Part shown: positions 18,988 through 28,793 of the stretch, piece by piece
Numbering within the stretch: the stretch's first letter is position 1
Layout of the letters: every line of letters begins with the position of its first letter
Source: Mediterraneibacter agrestimuris
Lineage (GTDB): Bacteria; Bacillota; Clostridia; Lachnospirales; Lachnospiraceae
Assembly: GCF_943193195.1 (NCBI RefSeq)
Contig: NZ_CALPDG010000026.1
Coordinates: 1-54,178 of the forward strand
Length of the DNA stretch: 54,178 nt
Direction of reading: 5' to 3'
Translations under genes and position numbers: made by a program
Notes under the pieces: model-generated
Told to the model about the DNA's origin: nothing
Seen by the model: only the letters and a program-made list of their open reading frames with translations
Database searches by the model: none

Positions 18988-20701
18988 GAAAAACCGGTAT
19001 TATTATGGGAAGATGCTGACATCAGGAGATTTTCAGGCAGAGCAGAAATATATAAATGGAAAGCGCAATTTTCTGAATAGTATGCTGCTGGGAAACGGTG
19101 TGTTATGCGGGCTTGGGGTGCTGAATCTGGATGACCTGTCGATTCTTGTGGAGAGTGGAGCGGCGATTGATTCTGAAGGAAGGGAAATTATCGTGGACAA
19201 GTCGGTTGTGAAGAAAGTGTATGCGCTACCCGGCTTTCAGAAGGAGGATACAGACTGTTTCAGTCTGTGCCTCCGGTATCATGAGGAAGAAACACAGCCG
19301 GTCTATGCAGTAAACCGGAAGGAAGGGCAGAATGAATATGAAAACAACCGGATTAAGGAAGGATATGAATTGTTTCTTATTGATAAACGTATATTGGACC
19401 GGCAATTTCATCTGGATTCAGAGTTTTTCGTAGAAACAGAGTTGTTTTCTACGAAGGATTACCGGGTGGTGCTTCGTCTCCCGGCAATTGGATGTAAAGG
19501 AAGAAAACTACGGATTTCCATTGAGTCAGAAAAGAAAAGTAATGCAAGAAAAAGTGTGGAACTGGCTTACGATTTACAGATGCCGGTATTTTTGACACGG
19601 GAGATGAACCACTGTCTGGAAATCAGGGAACGGATAGAACTGTCAAAGTCGGGAGAAAAAGAGAGGAAGGATTACTGGGTGTTCTGTTCACAGTCAGAAC
19701 TGAAGGAGAGCAGCGTGTTAATTTTGCCTGTAGGACAGAAGAGGGAACGAAAAGAACTGGAATTGAAAGTACGGCTTACAAGGGATGAGCCAGAGGAACT
19801 GATCCGCCGGGAACTTGGGAAAATGGGGCTGGAGTTTCATGAGAATTTTGGAGAAGATTCTTTTGTCCGGCTGGCGGACTTGTATATGCGGCATACGGAT
19901 ACTGCCTGTGTGATTCGATATGTGGATGAATCGGTACGGTCATATATTCCTCTTCCTTCGGGTGAAGCACAGAGGAATCTGTATATGTCCTATTATGATA
20001 ATGGAGAGTGGACTACACCGGTTCAGGAAAAGGAGGTGCTGGCAGAAACGCCTTCCGAAGAAAGAGTATTCTTCCCTGAGGTGAGCTGTGGAACTCTGGA
20101 GATTCCGCTGGCAGAAAATATGAGGAAGGGAGCGATATGTTATTCTTCCGAGATTGTACACGGTCTTGGTCCGGGAAATGTCTGTGTGATCACTGGGCTG
20201 GACGAAACGGAGGAAGGGGTAGGAAATCTCCGTAAAGTTCCGGCAGTAATATATGGGGATGCGGGATTGTTTGCTGAGAAGAATCCGAATGGAACAAGTG
20301 TGGAAACGGCTGTTAAGGTATGGAAAGACAGAGGCAGCTTCCAAGTGGCAGCACAGGTGTATGGTGAGCAGAATACGGTGCTGCTGACAATGCACTGGAT
20401 AGCATGGAAATATCCGCAGGTTAATAAGGAAACAGAGGATGATATAGAAAAGAAACAAGGGTGGATCGCTCCGGCAGAGGCAGCTGTGAATTTAAAACCG
20501 GGAGGCAGACATTTTTTCAGGGTAAATTTCCACAATATGCAGCCATGTACCCTGAAATATGAAGTGACAGAGGAACATGGAGGAAAAATTAAAGAGGATG
20601 GAACGTATACGGCGCCAAGACGGACAGGTGTATATGAAGTCAAAATTTCCTGTGAGGAATATCCGGAAATATGTACCTATGTTTATGCAGTGGTGGTGTG
20701 A
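18959..20701 (+). CDS. eCIS-associated protein with C-terminal Ig-like domain
   Basis: The 580-aa protein begins LPFEKNRYYYGKMLTSGDF, then YINGKRNFLNSMLLGNGVLCGLGV and AAIDSEGREIIV. This N-terminal pattern (RYYxGxLLT...GxGVxCGL) is one I associate with proteins encoded in many extracellular contractile injection loci, though without an assigned function. The C-terminus is an Ig-like fold with HGGKIKEDGTYTAPRRTG and GVYEVKISCEEYP. It has no signal peptide. It overlaps the LytTR gene at its start and shares the A of TGA/ATG with the next gene, so translation is coupled. Baseplate, collar or fibre role is possible; not proven. Confidence 0.72.
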   Translation: MRRMQTLPFEKNRYYYGKMLTSGDFQAEQKYINGKRNFLNSMLLGNGVLCGLGVLNLDDLSILVESGAAIDSEGREIIVDKSVVKKVYALPGFQKEDTDCFSLCLRYHEEETQPVYAVNRKEGQNEYENNRIKEGYELFLIDKRILDRQFHLDSEFFVETELFSTKDYRVVLRLPAIGCKGRKLRISIESEKKSNARKSVELAYDLQMPVFLTREMNHCLEIRERIELSKSGEKERKDYWVFCSQSELKESSVLILPVGQKRERKELELKVRLTRDEPEELIRRELGKMGLEFHENFGEDSFVRLADLYMRHTDTACVIRYVDESVRSYIPLPSGEAQRNLYMSYYDNGEWTTPVQEKEVLAETPSEERVFFPEVSCGTLEIPLAENMRKGAICYSSEIVHGLGPGNVCVITGLDETEEGVGNLRKVPAVIYGDAGLFAEKNPNGTSVETAVKVWKDRGSFQVAAQVYGEQNTVLLTMHWIAWKYPQVNKETEDDIEKKQGWIAPAEAAVNLKPGGRHFFRVNFHNMQPCTLKYEVTEEHGGKIKEDGTYTAPRRTGVYEVKISCEEYPEICTYVYAVVV

Positions 20702-21486
20702 TGAGAGGGCAGATACAAGGAATCCTGTATGAAGGAGAAAAGGGAAACGTTGGTCTTGGACAAAAAGAAGACGGTGGTAAGATCTGTGTATGGATTGTAA
20801 CAGACAGAGAAATCATTCGGAATCTTCTGGCATTGCAGGAAGAACAAAAAGGGAAAGTTCCGTGGGAAAAAAGCTATATGGAGGGAGAAAGCCTGATTTT
20901 GAATTTTCCATATGAAAAAAGAAGAAGGCTGACAGAGTTTCTTCCTGCCGGTAAATCTTTGGAGGACTTTTGGATAAAAATTCTGATACTGTGTATGTCC
21001 TGTAATCTGCCATGGCCGATGCTGATGTTGGTGTTGGAATCAAAAGCAGTCAATATCAGGCAGGATGGAACTCTTTATATCGGCTATGACCTGAATTATG
21101 ACAGCATTCATTTTGACGCTGTAGAAGCAGATTGTGTACGGGTATGCGGAAGATGGCTGCAAGACGGTTTGACGGGACGGAAGAAAAAGCAGAGGAAAAA
21201 GAGGCTGCCGGAAGAAAAACTGGCAGAAAAGAAATTGAACAGAGGAGTATACAAGACATTTTTAGAATTGTATCAGGACCTGTATATAAGGAAAGTGCAA
21301 AAGCAGACAGAGGGCTTATGGCTTCCTAAGGATGACAGGGTATTTTATATATTATTTGGATTCGGACTGATTTTGTTCCTGATCGCACTGGGGACGGTAA
21401 TTGTCTTCTTGATAACAGGGGAGACGCCTTTATTCCAGCTATTTCAGGAACCGCTACGACAGATCGGAACCGTGCTTCTGGAGTAA
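20701..21486 (+). CDS. single-pass membrane protein of the CIS operon
   Basis: The 261-aa protein starts at the ATG overlapping the previous TGA. A cytoplasmic domain of about 165 aa includes LPWPMLMLVLESKAVNIRQDG and a DLNYDSIHFD segment. These recall the pseudokinase-like cytoplasmic domains of EssB/YukC and DUF6382 proteins, but the resemblance is weak. A basic, charged linker (RKKKQRKKRLPEEKLAEKK) follows, then one strong TM helix (FGFGLILFLIALGTVIVFLI, about 221-242) and a short outer tail. In this operon it could dock the injection system to the membrane. The function is inferred only from context. Confidence 0.6.
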   Translation: MRGQIQGILYEGEKGNVGLGQKEDGGKICVWIVTDREIIRNLLALQEEQKGKVPWEKSYMEGESLILNFPYEKRRRLTEFLPAGKSLEDFWIKILILCMSCNLPWPMLMLVLESKAVNIRQDGTLYIGYDLNYDSIHFDAVEADCVRVCGRWLQDGLTGRKKKQRKKRLPEEKLAEKKLNRGVYKTFLELYQDLYIRKVQKQTEGLWLPKDDRVFYILFGFGLILFLIALGTVIVFLITGETPLFQLFQEPLRQIGTVLLE

Positions 21487-21526
21487 GGCTTGTGTAAGAA
21501 AAACAGAGCAATGAAGGGGAAAGGAA

Positions 21527-22480
21527 ATGAACGGAATGCAAAAGTGCAGGGGATTATTACCGGAGAAAGAAGAAGATTACATTGTATTCTTCCGCTGGAT
21601 GATCGGAAGAAGGGCAGCATATTTGGCAGCTTTTCTTTTTATTTTATGCGGAGTAGTTTTGATTTTTTTATGCAGTCCGTTATGGCAGCCGGATATAGGA
21701 GGGGGATCATTCCGGCGGTTTGCCTATGACTCCACTTTGCTGAAAGTCTATCATGGAAAGGCAGAGATTATAAATAGTGACGGAACGATAGCTTATATAG
21801 GAAAGGTAAAGGACGGCACGGCAAACGGGAAGGGGACATTGTATGAGCAGTCAGGGTCGGTGGTCTATGAGGGAACATTTGCCAATGGGAAATATGAGGG
21901 AAAGGGAACACTCTATGCGCCGGGAAACCGGATAATCTATCAGGGGAATTTTTGGCGGAACCGGATTCTTTACGAAGAACTGGTGGGGAAACCTGTAAGT
22001 AAGGCTGCAGAATGCTATCAGGGGAAGAGGACTGTTTACAGTTATGAGGATTGTGTCTGTACGGCAATGCGGGAAATCGAGGCGGTATATTATACAGTCC
22101 GGGATGAAGATTCGCTGGAGGATGAGTGGACCGTGGAGGGTGTATATGTGCTGAAACCAGAGTTCTTTGGAGATGAGGACGTGCTTGTAAGCTGGTCGGA
22201 CTTGGAAGTATATTTTGGAGAGGAAGAATATTCCGGGACTATGGCTGTAAAGTTTCAGGATGTGGCAGCAGTCCGGGTGATGAGGGAAGTACGAGGAGAA
22301 GACGCGGCGGATGGGATGGTCCTTATGGAAACCTTCCGTCAGGTTTACGAGGTTACGGCATTTCATCCGGAAGAGAATCTGGAAATCCGTACTTATAAAA
22401 AAGATGATTTCTGGTATACATTTTTCGGCGAGAAAGGGAACGAAGGATTTTCCTTCTATCTGATAGAAACGGAGGGATGA
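21527..22480 (+). CDS. membrane-anchored MORN-repeat protein of the CIS operon
   Basis: The 317-aa protein has a short cytoplasmic start, a TM helix at about 30-50 (YLAAFLFILCGVVLIFLCSP) and then an extracytoplasmic part. MORN-type repeats are visible at about 85-150 (GKGTLYEQSGSVVYEGTFANG, one repeat being YEGTFANGKYEGKGTLY). The C-terminal half (about 165-315) is unfamiliar. MORN repeats are usually protein- or lipid-contacting beta hairpins. With the neighbouring TM protein and two secreted proteins it suggests an envelope sub-assembly for the contractile machine. Its ATG follows GGGGAAAGGAA. Confidence 0.7.
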   Translation: MNGMQKCRGLLPEKEEDYIVFFRWMIGRRAAYLAAFLFILCGVVLIFLCSPLWQPDIGGGSFRRFAYDSTLLKVYHGKAEIINSDGTIAYIGKVKDGTANGKGTLYEQSGSVVYEGTFANGKYEGKGTLYAPGNRIIYQGNFWRNRILYEELVGKPVSKAAECYQGKRTVYSYEDCVCTAMREIEAVYYTVRDEDSLEDEWTVEGVYVLKPEFFGDEDVLVSWSDLEVYFGEEEYSGTMAVKFQDVAAVRVMREVRGEDAADGMVLMETFRQVYEVTAFHPEENLEIRTYKKDDFWYTFFGEKGNEGFSFYLIETEG

Positions 22481-22484
22481 AAGG

Positions 22485-24215
22485 ATGCTGAAAAAATTTT
22501 TAGCCCTTGTACTTTGTATCTGTATACCGACAGCTATACTTCCGGGTGAAAGTCAGGCTGCATGGAATACGGTGACGCTAAAGCAGGTACAGGAGCTTGC
22601 CTTTGCAAATAACAGCGCTTATCAGAAACTGGAATCAGAATTACTATTGTTGAAAACAAAATATTCGGATGCTGTGAAATCTATCTGGCTGAAACAAAAG
22701 GACATGATGACGTTTCGGTGGAGCCCGTTACTTAATTTTCAATTTCCGGAGTGGCCCGATCAGGCAGATGCCTATGACTGGCAGTATAAGCCGATTCAGA
22801 TTCAGGCGGATATTTCTGCTCTTCTTCATGAGATGGATGATATCCGGTATGAATCGCTGGAAAAGAGTTCATTGTTGTATACAGAGCTGTATCTGGAACA
22901 GGAGCAACTGGCATTTCTTGAAGAGCAGATAAGGGAGCTGGAGGAATCTATCGGACGAAATGAACTGCTTCTGCCGCTGGGGGAAGCAATACAGTCAGAG
23001 ACAGACGCGATGTATCAGTCAAGGGATGCATTACAGTTAAAGCTTAAAAACTTGAAAAGCGAGATTGGACAGAACCAGAAAGAACTGATTCAAATGACTG
23101 GGCTTGTATTGTCTGGAATAGAGGCGGAAATACCATGGAATCTGGAAAATCCATTTATTTCTGCGAATATAGGAGAGGATGTCCTGCCAAAACTGACTGC
23201 CCACATGCTCAATAACAGTCAGGCTTATTATGAGGCAAAAATGGATACAAAGCTGGGACTGAAAAGTCTGGAGATTAATGAAAAATTGCTGAAGAAGCAA
23301 TACGGAAAGAAGATGCAGAGCCTGCAGTCTTTTATCAATCAGGCAAAGCAGGGAATGGAGCTGGACGGCGCGGCATTTCAGCTTGCCTATGAACGATTTC
23401 TGGAGGCAGCCGACAAGCCTTGGAACGGCAGTATTCGGATTTTATTTATAAAAATTCCGAAGGAGTGGTTCAAGGGCTCTCTGGATGGCGTGCGGTATAT
23501 TCAGGACGATCCGTATGTGCTGCATACAGCGGCTCTGGAATATGTGAATCTGGTAAAGGCAGAGGAGCAGATGAAACGTGAACTGACTGCGCAGGCGGAG
23601 AAGAGTTACCGGGCACTGGTCAGCGCTGAAGGTTCTTATATCAGCCTGACAGAGGCTGTGGAAAAAGAGGGACGGCTTCTGGAAAAAGAAACGGTGAAAA
23701 ACAAACTGGGACTGCTGACGCAGGATGAATTGCGGGGAATTAAGAAAAGCTATGAAGAACTGCAGATGAATGAATTGGAGGCACTGGCAGAATATAGTAA
23801 GCTGCTTTATTCTTTCGATCGTCTTACCTGTGGGGGAGTGACTGCTTATCTGGCTGGGGAATCACTGGATACAGAGGTGGGATCCGGTGGAAACAATGAT
23901 ATTACAAACGAAAATGGTGAGGAGGAGGTTCCGGAAAAACCGACGTATTACATTCGGTCTGTAATAGAGGATCAGATGTTCGTCTTTGGAATTTCTGTTC
24001 CCGAAGGATTTACTCCGGAAATCACATCATTTGAACTGTGGGTCAATGAAGTACAGATTGGTGGGAGAATCCCCGCAGGACAGCCGCTTCGGCATCTGAC
24101 GCTGTCAATAAACGGAATAGATACTGCCAGAGTTAAGCTGTATAACGGGGAGGAACTGGTAACAGAATGTGAGATTGAGACAATGGTAAGCAGCGCGCCT
24201 CTGCAATTTGAATGA
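22485..24215 (+). CDS. secreted TolC-like coiled-coil protein of the CIS operon
   Basis: The 576-aa protein has a signal peptide (KFLALVLCICIPTAILPG, cleavage near GESQAAW). VTLKQVQELAFANNSAYQKL, the typical start of the TolC/outer-membrane efflux repeat, follows. Long helices come next (about 95-215 and 250-430, e.g. LYLEQEQLAFLEEQIRELEE), with a second segment of TolC-like pattern. A Gly/Asn/Glu linker leads to a small C-terminal beta domain (about 490-575). TolC folds normally form outer-membrane tunnels, which this monoderm-type host should lack. It may form an envelope conduit or scaffold around the injection system. Confident on fold class, not on role. Confidence 0.65.
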   Translation: MLKKFLALVLCICIPTAILPGESQAAWNTVTLKQVQELAFANNSAYQKLESELLLLKTKYSDAVKSIWLKQKDMMTFRWSPLLNFQFPEWPDQADAYDWQYKPIQIQADISALLHEMDDIRYESLEKSSLLYTELYLEQEQLAFLEEQIRELEESIGRNELLLPLGEAIQSETDAMYQSRDALQLKLKNLKSEIGQNQKELIQMTGLVLSGIEAEIPWNLENPFISANIGEDVLPKLTAHMLNNSQAYYEAKMDTKLGLKSLEINEKLLKKQYGKKMQSLQSFINQAKQGMELDGAAFQLAYERFLEAADKPWNGSIRILFIKIPKEWFKGSLDGVRYIQDDPYVLHTAALEYVNLVKAEEQMKRELTAQAEKSYRALVSAEGSYISLTEAVEKEGRLLEKETVKNKLGLLTQDELRGIKKSYEELQMNELEALAEYSKLLYSFDRLTCGGVTAYLAGESLDTEVGSGGNNDITNENGEEEVPEKPTYYIRSVIEDQMFVFGISVPEGFTPEITSFELWVNEVQIGGRIPAGQPLRHLTLSINGIDTARVKLYNGEELVTECEIETMVSSAPLQFE

Positions 24216-24272
24216 AAAACAGCTTTTACTGGGGAGAGGAAATAGATACCTGCAAAATAAAGGAGAATGCGG

Positions 24273-26135
24273 TTGGGAAGAAAATACAAAAAAGTCTGGA
24301 AAACGATATTGTACATACTGTTTGCATGTTTTTTGGCGTCAGGAGGAAAGAGCCTGACTGTACAGTCGGCACCGGAAGAAGTGCAGGCAGTACATATTGA
24401 ACCGTCAGAAATTGAAACCTCTACACTGGCAATCGGCACACACCTGATCTATCTGGGGGCTATGAATGATATGATTTATGAACTGGCTCAGGAAACGGCT
24501 CAGAATTTCAATCAGTCGGAGATATATTACAAGTCGGAGCTGGGGGAGGATGGCTGGTATTCTATCGGGGGAGCAGATTCGGTACAGGTGATTCTGCCGG
24601 AGGGGAACAGGATAGATGAGGAGAAGATAGGAGCTCTTTTCTTTACACATCATACCCGTTCAGACGGAGTGACATATGATTTGCGTACGAATGAACCGGT
24701 CTGTCTCTTTGATATCAATAATCCTTATGACAGAAATGAACTTTCTGAACTAGAGGAGCTGCGGGACCAGAAAACTCTTTTGAGAAAAGGGGGAATGGAC
24801 ATTGGATTTCTGGAGGATTTTTTTGAGGAAGGGAAAAATTCAGAGATTCAGGTCAGGCAGATGTGGGGCAGACAGATTCAGACGCTGCATTCAGTGTATT
24901 TAGCCGCCGCCGGGAATGGGGAAACTGAGAGACAAACGATACTTCTGGAATTAATGGAGCAGGCAGATGCAGTCAGGAGACTGGACTTTAACCGGGAAAC
25001 ACTGGAATCGCTGAATGTACTGCTGGATACTGTGACTGGTTCAGAGACACTGTCGGGAAATGCAGATTTGATACAGGCAATCGGAGTGTGTATTGGGAAT
25101 CTGCAGACAAGTATGGATGCGCGGGAGAGTAAAGCTTCTTCTTTGGGAGGGAGTGTACCCTCAGAAGGTGACTCAGTGTTGGCACAGGTGGAGAAGGAAC
25201 TTACAGAGGAGTTATTAAATGCAGCGGAGACAGAAAATGATGCACTATGGGGATTATTAGATGAAAGGGCTGCTTTATCCCACATTGAGAATGGAATTTG
25301 CGTAGATAAGAGAGCTGAGAAAGCAGTTTTGGATAACCGATTACTTCCTATGGGTGAAACGCTTTATGAAAGTACCGGGGATGAGGTGATTTTACAGGAA
25401 TTAAATTATTACCAGACTCTTCGGGAACAGATAGAAGGAAGGGATCAGAAAGAGATGTCTGACGGAGACAGAGAGACAGGGACAGAGCAAAACGAACCGG
25501 ATGGAGTATGGATAAAGGCATTTTTGGAGAAGGAGCTGAAGAGTGGATTTGGAAATGCAGATTCAAGAGCACAGAATACAGTTCTTCTCGCACTGGCGAA
25601 ATACTGTGAGGTTTCCGATGAAGATACTTCCAGTGAAAATACTTCAAAGACACCTGATCAGGAAGAAGCACAAACCGCAGCAGAACTTTTGTGGGAGTTA
25701 GCAGCGGAGGCATCAGAAGATGAAGAGGGCGGTGTATTTCCCCAAGGAGGCAGGGAACTCTCTGGTCAGACACAAGGGAGCGGAGGAATGGAAACAATCC
25801 TTTATGCTCCGGTAAGAAAGGCTGCCATGTGGTGTTCTATGCGGTATGTATGGAAACAAGAGCACCGTCAGGCAGTTTTGGCAAAGAGAGGTAGGTATTA
25901 TCGGTTTGAGGCGTTTTCAGATCAGGTAGTAAGAGAAAGAAAACAGACAGATCAGATGGAAAGTATAGCAACATATGATTCCAAACTCTATCTTCCGGGC
26001 AGTTATCTGCAAAAAGAGTTTGGGGTGAATATCCGTTTGCTGGGAGAGACCGGGTACGCACTTTTTGCGGAGAAAGAGGTGGAGACAGAGGCAGAGGAAC
26101 TTAGTGAAAAGCTGTTGGAGAGAAGGGGGGGATAG
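24273..26135 (+). CDS. secreted protein of unknown function in the CIS operon
   Basis: I do not recognise this protein (620 aa from TTG 24273). An ATG at 24267 is only 1 nt from the AAGGAG, so TTG with 7-nt spacing is the better start. A basic N-terminus and hydrophobic stretch (KTILYILFACFLASGG) form a signal peptide or anchor. The rest is mainly acidic and helical, with a Glu/Ser/Gln-rich low-complexity segment at about 385-500. It sits between the TolC-like gene and the PAAR-like gene with 2-nt spacing to the latter, so it clearly belongs to the operon. It might be an envelope partner of the TolC-like protein. It does not look like a tape measure. Confidence 0.6.
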   Translation: MGRKYKKVWKTILYILFACFLASGGKSLTVQSAPEEVQAVHIEPSEIETSTLAIGTHLIYLGAMNDMIYELAQETAQNFNQSEIYYKSELGEDGWYSIGGADSVQVILPEGNRIDEEKIGALFFTHHTRSDGVTYDLRTNEPVCLFDINNPYDRNELSELEELRDQKTLLRKGGMDIGFLEDFFEEGKNSEIQVRQMWGRQIQTLHSVYLAAAGNGETERQTILLELMEQADAVRRLDFNRETLESLNVLLDTVTGSETLSGNADLIQAIGVCIGNLQTSMDARESKASSLGGSVPSEGDSVLAQVEKELTEELLNAAETENDALWGLLDERAALSHIENGICVDKRAEKAVLDNRLLPMGETLYESTGDEVILQELNYYQTLREQIEGRDQKEMSDGDRETGTEQNEPDGVWIKAFLEKELKSGFGNADSRAQNTVLLALAKYCEVSDEDTSSENTSKTPDQEEAQTAAELLWELAAEASEDEEGGVFPQGGRELSGQTQGSGGMETILYAPVRKAAMWCSMRYVWKQEHRQAVLAKRGRYYRFEAFSDQVVRERKQTDQMESIATYDSKLYLPGSYLQKEFGVNIRLLGETGYALFAEKEVETEAEELSEKLLERRGG

Positions 26136-26137
26136 GA

Positions 26138-26527
26138 ATGGGGATAATGGTGGTACAAGGAGCGGCGCTCCAATGTTCTTTCGGTATGGCGCCGGGAAAT
26201 TTATGTGGCACAGGGAATATGACTTGTCTTGCAGATGGAAAGCCCATGGCTACAATTCAGGACGTAGCTGCGGGCAGTCAGATTACGCCTTTCGGTATGT
26301 GTCAGTCACTTGCCAATCCGCAGGTTGCGGCAGCAACTGCGGCGGCACTTGGTGTACTGACACCTCAGCCGTGTATGCCTGTGACGGCGGGAACATGGAT
26401 TCCAATGAAACCAGGTGTGCTTATAGGCGGGGTTCCGTGCCTTATGCAGGACTCACAGCTAATCTGCTCAAATGGAATGGGAATCATTACAATCTGTGCA
26501 CCGGGGCAGGCTTGTGTGAATGGATGA
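26138..26527 (+). CDS. PAAR-like DUF4280 spike-tip protein
   Basis: The 129-aa protein is rich in Gly, Cys and Pro. It has VVQGAALQCSFG, ATIQDVAAGSQITPFGMCQS, PCMPVTAGTWIP and VLIGGVPCLMQDSQLIC, the DUF4280 pattern of PAAR-like proteins. Such proteins sharpen the VgrG/gp5-type spike and may carry effectors. In this locus it lies just before the sheath gene rather than beside the spike gene (32637). Its repeated Cys residues are typical and probably bind a metal at the tip. Confidence 0.88.
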   Translation: MGIMVVQGAALQCSFGMAPGNLCGTGNMTCLADGKPMATIQDVAAGSQITPFGMCQSLANPQVAAATAAALGVLTPQPCMPVTAGTWIPMKPGVLIGGVPCLMQDSQLICSNGMGIITICAPGQACVNG

Positions 26528-26551
26528 CAAAAAAAGAAGGGAGAATTATAT

Positions 26552-28243
26552 ATGGCAGAATATTTATCACCAGGAGTATATGTAGAGGAATATGACAACG
26601 CGCCCCGCGGAATGGAAAGCGTGGGAACGAGCACTGCGGGTTTTGTAGGGATTGCAGAAAAAGGAAGTGTAAAGGGAGCACCGGTCCTGGTTACTAATTA
26701 TGCGGAATTTGTCCGTAAATTCGGCGGATATTTCAGTGAATTTGCGTTCGGAGAGTACCGCTATCTTGCAGGTGCGGTAGAGCAGTTTTTCATAAATGGA
26801 GGTACCCGTTGTTATGTGGCGCGTGTTGTACCAAAGGATGCAAAGACTGCTGAATTTAAAAATGATATGCTGACGATAAGAGCAGCCAGTCCGGGGAGCT
26901 GGGGCAACCGGATTTTGCTCGAATTTGGAGAAGTAACAAGAAAGAAAATGCAGCTTTTGGAGAAAAAATCAGATACGGTGTATGTGGCAAAGCATACTGT
27001 TGGATTTGAAGAGGGCAGTCTTGTCAAAATTGGAGAAGAGTACAACAGGATTACAACCATTTTCGGAAAAGAGGTGACCTTTGAACAAGAATTTGCACAA
27101 GAGGTGACAGATACGGATCTGGTACCAGAGAGGGTACTGTATCTGGTAGAGCTGGAAGTACAGGTGCATTGTCAGGATATGACAGAGGTGTTTTCAGAGT
27201 TAAGCCTTTCCCCTTCTTCTCAAAATGAGATTCAGCTTCGGATGAAATCGGGGGAACTGGCAACATTGAAACTGGATCCAGAATGGAGGCAGGAATTGAA
27301 AAATCCGGTGGAACAGCTTCTGGGAGAGAATATATCTTCTGTCGTGTTGGAACATGGAAGTGACGGAACGATGGAGATGATCAATGAGGGAACCTTTATA
27401 GGGGAAGATAAAGGACCGGGGGAAAGAACCGGAATCCAGGCATTTCTGGAGAATACAGTTGTCAGCATTATGGCGGTACCGGGAATTACCATGCCGGCTG
27501 TTATAGTGTCGCTGATCGCCCATTGTGAGAACACGGGAAGCCGCTTTGCAGTACTGGACATGCCCCGTGACCTTACAAAGCCGGATAAGCTGCTGGAATA
27601 CCGTGAACTGGTAGACAGTACTTATGCGGCAATGTACCATCCGTGGATTCAGTGTTTTGACCGTTCTGCGCAGAGGCAGGAATATTTTCCGCCGTCAGGA
27701 GCTGTTTTGGGTGTGTATTCCAGGACAGACGTAACGAGAGGGGTACATAAAGCGCCTGCCAATGAAACGGTGTCTTGTACAGGGTTAAGTATTCCATTTA
27801 CAAAAGGTGAACAGGATATTTTAAATCCGGCAGGTGTCAATTTGATCCGTGCGATGCCGGGGCTGGGAATCCGAATCTGGGGGGCGCGTACTGCAAGCAG
27901 CAATGCCTCTTTTAAATATGTAAATATCCGGCGGTTATTTATCTTCGTAGAGGAAAGCATTAAGGCAAATACAAACTGGGTTGTTTTTGAACCGAATGAC
28001 GAGGGACTATGGAATCGTGTAAGACAGTCAATTTCCGGCTTCTTAAATACACTTTGGAGGGGCGGTATGTTTGCGGGGGCGACGCCGGCGGAAAGTTACT
28101 TTGTAGATATTGGTCCTTCTACCATGACCGCAGATGATATCCAAAACGGAAGGCTGATCTGCAACATCGGAATTGCGCCGTCGCGTCCGGCTGAGTTTGT
28201 GATATTCCGTGTGACACAGCATACGTCCGAATCTGGAGAATGA
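26552..28243 (+). CDS. contractile tail sheath protein
   Basis: The 563-aa protein starts AEYLSPGVYVEEYD, the hallmark N-terminus of contractile sheath subunits (T4 gp18, Afp2-4/Pvc2-4). STAGFVGIAEKGS, PVLVTNYAEFVRKFGGY and GGTRCYVARVVP follow. The C-terminal core is classical: GVYSRTDVTRGVHKAPANE, LNPAGVNLIRAMPGLGIRIW, FEPNDEGLWNRVRQSI and NIGIAPSRPAEFVIFRV. The large variable middle (about 100-290) would form the surface domain. Only one sheath gene is present, whereas Afp/PVC systems have three. It drives contraction around the tube encoded next. Confidence 0.97.
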   Translation: MAEYLSPGVYVEEYDNAPRGMESVGTSTAGFVGIAEKGSVKGAPVLVTNYAEFVRKFGGYFSEFAFGEYRYLAGAVEQFFINGGTRCYVARVVPKDAKTAEFKNDMLTIRAASPGSWGNRILLEFGEVTRKKMQLLEKKSDTVYVAKHTVGFEEGSLVKIGEEYNRITTIFGKEVTFEQEFAQEVTDTDLVPERVLYLVELEVQVHCQDMTEVFSELSLSPSSQNEIQLRMKSGELATLKLDPEWRQELKNPVEQLLGENISSVVLEHGSDGTMEMINEGTFIGEDKGPGERTGIQAFLENTVVSIMAVPGITMPAVIVSLIAHCENTGSRFAVLDMPRDLTKPDKLLEYRELVDSTYAAMYHPWIQCFDRSAQRQEYFPPSGAVLGVYSRTDVTRGVHKAPANETVSCTGLSIPFTKGEQDILNPAGVNLIRAMPGLGIRIWGARTASSNASFKYVNIRRLFIFVEESIKANTNWVVFEPNDEGLWNRVRQSISGFLNTLWRGGMFAGATPAESYFVDIGPSTMTADDIQNGRLICNIGIAPSRPAEFVIFRVTQHTSESGE

Positions 28244-28289
28244 TATGACGAAAAATGATAAGTAAAAAAGAAAAAAGGAGAAAGAAGCT

Positions 28290-28778
28290 ATGGCAGATTC
28301 AGGTTTGATCTATCCATTGACAAAAATGAATTTTATTGTAGAAGCAGGAGACGGGGTTGCAGCATTTACGGAAGTAAGCGGAGTAGAGGCAAGTGTGGAT
28401 GTAGTGGAGTTTCGTCAGGGAAATTCTAACAGTCTGGCGCCTGTTAAGATACCGGGGCTTGTTAAGCATGGAAATGTGACGTTAAAGTATGGCTGCACTC
28501 TGAATAATAAATTTCTGGAATGGGCGGCAAAATGTGTCAGCGAGATCAGAGGCGCTGAAGATATCAAACGAGAGGTTAAAATCGAACTTATGGATCTCTC
28601 CGCAGGTGCTCCTAAGGACATACAGGATAAAACATCCGGCTCTTGTGTCTGGATTTTAAAAAATGCGTGGGTGATGAAATATTCTGCACCAGATTTGAAT
28701 TCTACTGCATCAGAGGCAGCAGTCGAGAGTGTGGAACTGGCATACGAGGAACTGACAATTCCAGGACAGACGGCATAA
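28290..28778 (+). CDS. inner tube protein (gp19-like)
   Basis: The 162-aa protein belongs to the T4 gp19-like tube family. Its signs are the N-terminal FIVEAGDGVAAFTEVSGVEA, the strand pattern EFRQGNSNSLAPVKIPGLVKHGNVTLKYG and the terminal AVESVELAYEELTI. It would stack as hexamers inside the sheath. The ATG at 28290 follows AAAAAAGGAGAAAGAAG. It directly follows the sheath gene and precedes the chaperone gene by 16 nt, the usual order in contractile injection systems. Confidence 0.95.
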   Translation: MADSGLIYPLTKMNFIVEAGDGVAAFTEVSGVEASVDVVEFRQGNSNSLAPVKIPGLVKHGNVTLKYGCTLNNKFLEWAAKCVSEIRGAEDIKREVKIELMDLSAGAPKDIQDKTSGSCVWILKNAWVMKYSAPDLNSTASEAAVESVELAYEELTIPGQTA

Positions 28779-28793
28779 AGCGAGGAGTAGAGG

